Assembly (NCBI RefSeq): GCF_003611475.1
Contig: NZ_RAXT01000003.1
Location: 62,001-126,000 of the forward strand
DNA from: Acinetobacter rongchengensis
GTDB taxonomy: Bacteria > Pseudomonadota > Gammaproteobacteria > Pseudomonadales > Moraxellaceae
Direction of reading: 5' to 3'
Length of the DNA stretch: 64,000 nucleotides
The notes beneath the pieces were generated by a model that was not told the DNA's origin, ran no database searches, and worked only from the letters and a program-made list of their open reading frames with translations. The position numbers were made by a program, and so were the translations under genes. This document shows positions 60,757-64,000 of the stretch, one piece after another; positions within the stretch are counted from its first letter, which is position 1; each line of letters opens with the position of its first letter.

Positions 60757-61302
60757 TTAAGCAACAGCTTGCGCTACAGGTTTAGAATTTTCATCTAAAA
60801 CTGACCAAACGTTCATACCTAAATCTTGATGTAAATCAGGTAAATCTAGAAAAATACTTGCACCAAGTACGGTATGTTCACATTTGTGCATCAACTGATT
60901 GACAGCTTTTAAAGTACCGCCTGTCGCCAAGACATCATCCACAATAATAACTTTTTGTGGCTGAATATCCGCCGATATTTCTAAACGATCCATACCATAT
61001 TCTAAACTATAACCAACACCAATCACTGGCGGTGGCAACTTGCCTGCCTTACGTACCAACAGTAAGCCTTTACCTGTGCGTTGCGCGAGTAAGCTTGCCA
61101 AAACAAAACCACGTGCTTCAACTGCAACAAAACTTTCGACTTCAGCTAATTGTTCTGCTGGTATGCTTGCAATTAAGGCATCAGTCAATTCAACAAGATT
61201 GTTCATAAACAAAGGTGTTAAATCATAAAAACAAATACCAGGTTTTGGGAAATCTTGGACAGTACGAATACCTGACCACAATAAAGTAGACATTTTCATC
61301 AT
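60757..61302 (-). CDS. apt: Adenine phosphoribosyltransferase
   Basis: Apt salvages adenine to AMP with PRPP. The 181-residue protein has FPKPGICFYDLTPLF, the conserved VAVEARGFVLASLLA, the flexible-loop segment VRKAGKLPPPVIGVGYSLEYG, and the PRPP-binding VIIVDDVLATGGTL. In-frame ATGs exist at 61302, 61299 and 61293; the last gives MSTLLWSGIRTVQDFPKPG. No strong ribosome-binding site decides among them. It is monocistronic. Confidence 0.93.
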   Translation of the reverse strand: MMKMSTLLWSGIRTVQDFPKPGICFYDLTPLFMNNLVELTDALIASIPAEQLAEVESFVAVEARGFVLASLLAQRTGKGLLLVRKAGKLPPPVIGVGYSLEYGMDRLEISADIQPQKVIIVDDVLATGGTLKAVNQLMHKCEHTVLGASIFLDLPDLHQDLGMNVWSVLDENSKPVAQAVA

Positions 61303-61814
61303 TAAGGGAGATTGGAAGAGAAAGATAATATGTGAATTTTAACGCTTTCCCAGTTAAAAAAACAGCAACTCTTTTAACAGAGCTTTCATGAAATGATTTA
61401 AGTACTTGAAAATTCATGACACATTTTTAGATAAAATAATGGGTATATAAAGTATGCATTCAAAAATCTATTTTCAATTCGCTGAGGTAGAAATCATCTT
61501 TTTGAAAATGTTTTAAAATCAAATCATTTATCATAGAGCTTTAATCTTTTTCACTCAAAGAAGATCAAGTATCAGATAATTGTCAGACAATTATTTGCAA
61601 AATTAGCCCAAACAACACAGCTTTTGTCCTTCTGAGCCATTCAGCTTTGCGCTTAGTGAGATAAACTCCGATATTTACTTTACTTTAGACACATAACTGC
61701 GTAAAAATTTAGAAAAATATGTACACCTATGAATTGCATATTATTTGAGTCAAGCAGTAGATGGAATTTTACTGGCAGAATAAACAAATTACCTGTCAGA
61801 TATCGGAGAGTCAG
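61303..61814. other. Spacer upstream of rubA with palindromic element
   Basis: No gene is seen in this 512-bp region. A 19-bp palindrome with 9-bp arms (ATAATTGTC / GACAATTAT, 61576-61594) lies 220 bases before rubA and shares TGTCAGACAATTATT with the monooxygenase operon upstream region. Confidence 0.5.
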
Positions 61815-61979
61815 ATGAAAAAATATCAGTGCATCGTTTGTGGTTGGATCTATGACGAAGCAGCAGGTTGGCCACAAGATGGCATCGCAGCAGGTACCAA
61901 ATGGGAAGACATCCCAGATGACTGGACTTGTCCCGACTGTGGCGTTTCTAAAGCCGATTTTGAAATGATAGAAGTCTAA
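61815..61979 (+). CDS. rubA: Rubredoxin
   Basis: This 54-residue redox protein has one iron bound by four cysteines: CIVCGW and CPDCGV, each in CxxC form. It is of the AlkG-2 length rather than the two-domain form. The ATG at 61815 follows GGAGAG; the open frame extends 18 codons further up without family similarity. In Acinetobacter rubredoxin passes electrons from rubredoxin reductase to alkane hydroxylase. The reductase gene follows, but an intrinsic terminator lies between. Confidence 0.95.
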   Translation: MKKYQCIVCGWIYDEAAGWPQDGIAAGTKWEDIPDDWTCPDCGVSKADFEMIEV

Positions 61980-61992
61980 AAAATGAATTTGA

Positions 61993-62017
61993 GACCATGT
62001 TTACATGGTCTTTTTTT
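61993..62017 (+). terminator. Intrinsic terminator between rubA and rubB
   Basis: GACCATG / CATGGTC (61993-61999 with 62004-62010), a four-base loop and seven T form a textbook terminator, 14 bases after the rubA stop. Confidence 0.88.
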
Positions 62018-62190
62018 ACGAGTCATTCTAAATTCATTTTTTATTCACCCCTCAAGACTTCTTTGCTTGAAATAGATTGAACAGCCGATCTGATAAGATC
62101 ATCCGCGATTAAATTCTATTTAAAATATTTTTGTGAATATAAAGCGAAGAAGTCAATCATAATAACCATTTAATCCGCATGGAGAAAAAT

Positions 62191-63381
62191 ATGAAACCGA
62201 TCATCATCGTAGGCTCTGGCATGGCAGGCTATACCCTCGCAAGAGAATTTCGTAAATTAGACGCTGAACAAGAATTGGTGATGATTTGCGCTGATGATGC
62301 GGTGAATTATGCTAAACCAACTTTATCCAATGCATTAGTGGGAAAAAAAGCACCTGAACATATTGGTTTAGGTGATGCTGAAAAAATGAGTACGCAATTA
62401 AATATGCGTATTGAAAAAGATACATGGGTAAAATCTATTGATGCAACCAACCACCAATTGGTTATAGAACAACAAGGTCAAAGTTCAACACAAGAATATT
62501 CAAAATTAATCCTTGCTGTAGGTGCAAATCCAATTCGTTTGGCCATCGCAGGCGATGGGAGTGATGATATACATGTCGTCAACTCGTTGATGGACTATCG
62601 TGCATTTAGAGAAACGTTAGACAATTGTACTACGGGTGAATGTGATGATAAACGTGTGGTCATCCTCGGTGCAGGTTTGATCGGTTGTGAGTTTGCCAAT
62701 GACTTACAAAATACAGGTCATCAAGTGACAGTCATCGATTTAGCACCACAACCTTTAGGTCGATTACTACCAAACCATGTTGCTCAAGCCTTTCAAGAAA
62801 ATTTAGAAGAATCTGGGATTAAATTTGTATTGGGTACAACTGTAGAAAAAGTCTCTAAATCTGATCGTGGCTATATTGTTTCGCTGGCAAGTGGTCAATC
62901 TTTACAGGCAGATGTGGTGCTATCTGCAATTGGTTTACAACCCAACACGGCATTGGCAAAGCAAGCAAATATAAAAACCAGTCGTGGTGTGATTACCAAT
63001 ACTTTATTGGAAACCAATCAAACTGATATTTTTGCAATTGGGGATTGTGCAGAAGTGAATGGAACATTGTTGCCATTTGTGATGCCTATTATGCAACAAG
63101 CACGTGCTTTGGCAAAAACATTAACTGGTCAAACCACCAATGTACACTACCCTGCTATGCCTGTTGCTGTGAAAACACCTGCTGCCCCACTAACCGTTCT
63201 TCCCGCACCAATCGATGTTGAAGTGACTTGGGAAAATGAAGAATTTGATGATGGTATGCTATCTAAAGCAATTGATGCAGACGGTACGCTACGTGGCTTT
63301 GTACTTTTAGGTGCAACCGCCGCTAAACAACGCTTAGCGTTGACTAAACTCGTTCCTGACTTGATTCCTGCATCAATTTAA
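62191..63381 (+). CDS. rubB: Rubredoxin-NAD(+) reductase
   Basis: RubB is an NADH-dependent flavoprotein that reduces rubredoxin for alkane hydroxylation. The start at 62191 (MKPIIIVGSGMAGYTLAREF) has GGAG six bases upstream. It has FAD-binding IVGSGMAGYTLA, NAD-binding VVILGAGLIGCEFANDL near residue 150, the DIFAIGDCAEVNG segment and the family-specific C-terminal domain (VKTPAAPLTVLPAP). It has 396 residues, the usual length. It is separated from rubA by 211 bp and followed by the esterase gene after 63 bp. Confidence 0.94.
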   Translation: MKPIIIVGSGMAGYTLAREFRKLDAEQELVMICADDAVNYAKPTLSNALVGKKAPEHIGLGDAEKMSTQLNMRIEKDTWVKSIDATNHQLVIEQQGQSSTQEYSKLILAVGANPIRLAIAGDGSDDIHVVNSLMDYRAFRETLDNCTTGECDDKRVVILGAGLIGCEFANDLQNTGHQVTVIDLAPQPLGRLLPNHVAQAFQENLEESGIKFVLGTTVEKVSKSDRGYIVSLASGQSLQADVVLSAIGLQPNTALAKQANIKTSRGVITNTLLETNQTDIFAIGDCAEVNGTLLPFVMPIMQQARALAKTLTGQTTNVHYPAMPVAVKTPAAPLTVLPAPIDVEVTWENEEFDDGMLSKAIDADGTLRGFVLLGATAAKQRLALTKLVPDLIPASI

Positions 63382-63444
63382 GGTTTAAATAGGAAAGGAT
63401 ATTTTTTAAACAAAATATAATCCTTGTTGAATAGGAAAATAACA

Positions 63445-64000
63445 ATGAATAGCGCGCTTCAATTTCAAAGCTCACCGTATACCGCATTTATGCAAGAATC
63501 CACGGTGGATTTAGGTAACGGTATTCAATTACACATTGAAGCAGGTGGTAATCCAGATCATCCAACAGTGATCTTGATTATGGGATTGGGTGCGCAAATG
63601 TTATTTTGGCCAGATTTTTTTTGTAAATCGCTAATCGATCATGGTTTTCGTGTCATTCGTTTTGATAATCGTGATATTGGATTATCATCAAAAGTTAGGC
63701 ACAAAGGTCCTCGCCTAAATGCTGTTAAATTGATGGGTCGTTTTGCCTTAGGTTTACCTAATGATGGTGCACCTTATAATCTATATGACATGGCCGATGA
63801 TGTTGCACTACTGATTGACCGCTTGGGAATAGAAAAAGCACATATTCTCGGTGCTTCGATGGGCGGTATGATTTCACAAATTCTTGCAGCAAAGTATCCT
63901 GAAAAAATTGAGAAACTCGGTTTATTATTTACCAGTAATAACCAGCCTTTACTCCCCCCTCCTTTTCCAAAACAACTGTTTAGCCTGATTGGCAAGCCCG
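63445..64000 (+). CDS. EstB-like alpha/beta hydrolase, N-terminal part (cut by window edge)
   Basis: The first 185 codons are present. The oxyanion region is LIMGLGAQMLFWPDFF, the strand RVIRFDNRDIGLSS follows and the nucleophile elbow ILGASMGGMISQILA carries the active serine. The catalytic acid and histidine lie beyond the window. In Acinetobacter ADP1 an esterase gene, estB, is reported directly downstream of rubAB, and this gene has the same place and kind. Identity to estB is inferred from position and family, not from an alignment. Confidence 0.82.
   Translation, partial: MNSALQFQSSPYTAFMQESTVDLGNGIQLHIEAGGNPDHPTVILIMGLGAQMLFWPDFFCKSLIDHGFRVIRFDNRDIGLSSKVRHKGPRLNAVKLMGRFALGLPNDGAPYNLYDMADDVALLIDRLGIEKAHILGASMGGMISQILAAKYPEKIEKLGLLFTSNNQPLLPPPFPKQLFSLIGKP

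Overview
The window is AT-rich, gene-dense chromosomal DNA from a gammaproteobacterium, almost certainly an Acinetobacter. This rests on three things I recognise: the order gltA <-> sdhCDAB-sucAB-lpd-sucCD, a rubA-rubB-esterase cluster as described for Acinetobacter ADP1, and protein sequences of the Acinetobacter type (for example PBP2, SucA and AceA). I see no prophage, insertion sequence, CRISPR array, rRNA or tRNA gene. Both ends cut a gene: an M28-type peptidase on the left and an EstB-like hydrolase on the right.

Layout. 0-13.7 kb: rlmH, a DODA-type dioxygenase, a META/DUF4377 lipoprotein, gdhA, a stand-alone RnfB-like ferredoxin with nth, adk, a DUF445 membrane protein, mrdA (PBP2) overlapping rsmD, and small secreted or lipoprotein genes of unknown role. 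13.8-28 kb: the TCA block, with sucCD, lpd, sucAB and sdhCDAB on the minus strand and gltA divergent on the plus strand across a 1.1-kb empty spacer. 28-34 kb: an M24 aminopeptidase P, then a minus-strand three-gene operon (PF10118 di-iron-like protein, short-chain dehydrogenase, Baeyer-Villiger-type flavin monooxygenase). 34-50 kb: an HExxH protein, nadE with an unknown partner, a PlsC-like acyltransferase, an NlpE-like lipoprotein, isocitrate lyase, a LysR regulator, a CNNM/CorC protein, a CitMHS citrate transporter and two MDR oxidoreductases. 50-64 kb: cysDN wrapped in dispersed hairpin repeats, a Wzi-family porin, lysS, apt, rubA, rubB and the esterase.

Functional theme. Much of the window is central carbon metabolism: citrate uptake and citrate synthase, 2-oxoglutarate dehydrogenase, succinyl-CoA synthetase, succinate dehydrogenase, the glyoxylate shunt entry enzyme and glutamate dehydrogenase. 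Beside it sit oxidative functions typical of hydrocarbon- and lipid-using acinetobacters (rubredoxin and its reductase, and the BVMO/SDR/PF10118 operon).

I found no clear new multi-gene defence or secretion system. The most interesting items are non-coding or degenerate: a strong minus-strand small-RNA candidate at 54786-54885 with a second, plus-strand candidate beside it; a palindromic TGTCAGACA element shared by the rubA, BVMO-operon and sdhC upstream regions; a CysN whose C-terminus looks like an eroded APS-kinase domain; dispersed GGGTTAGGGG-type hairpin repeats around cysN; and an intrinsic terminator between rubA and rubB. All functional calls come from reading the sequence without database searches.
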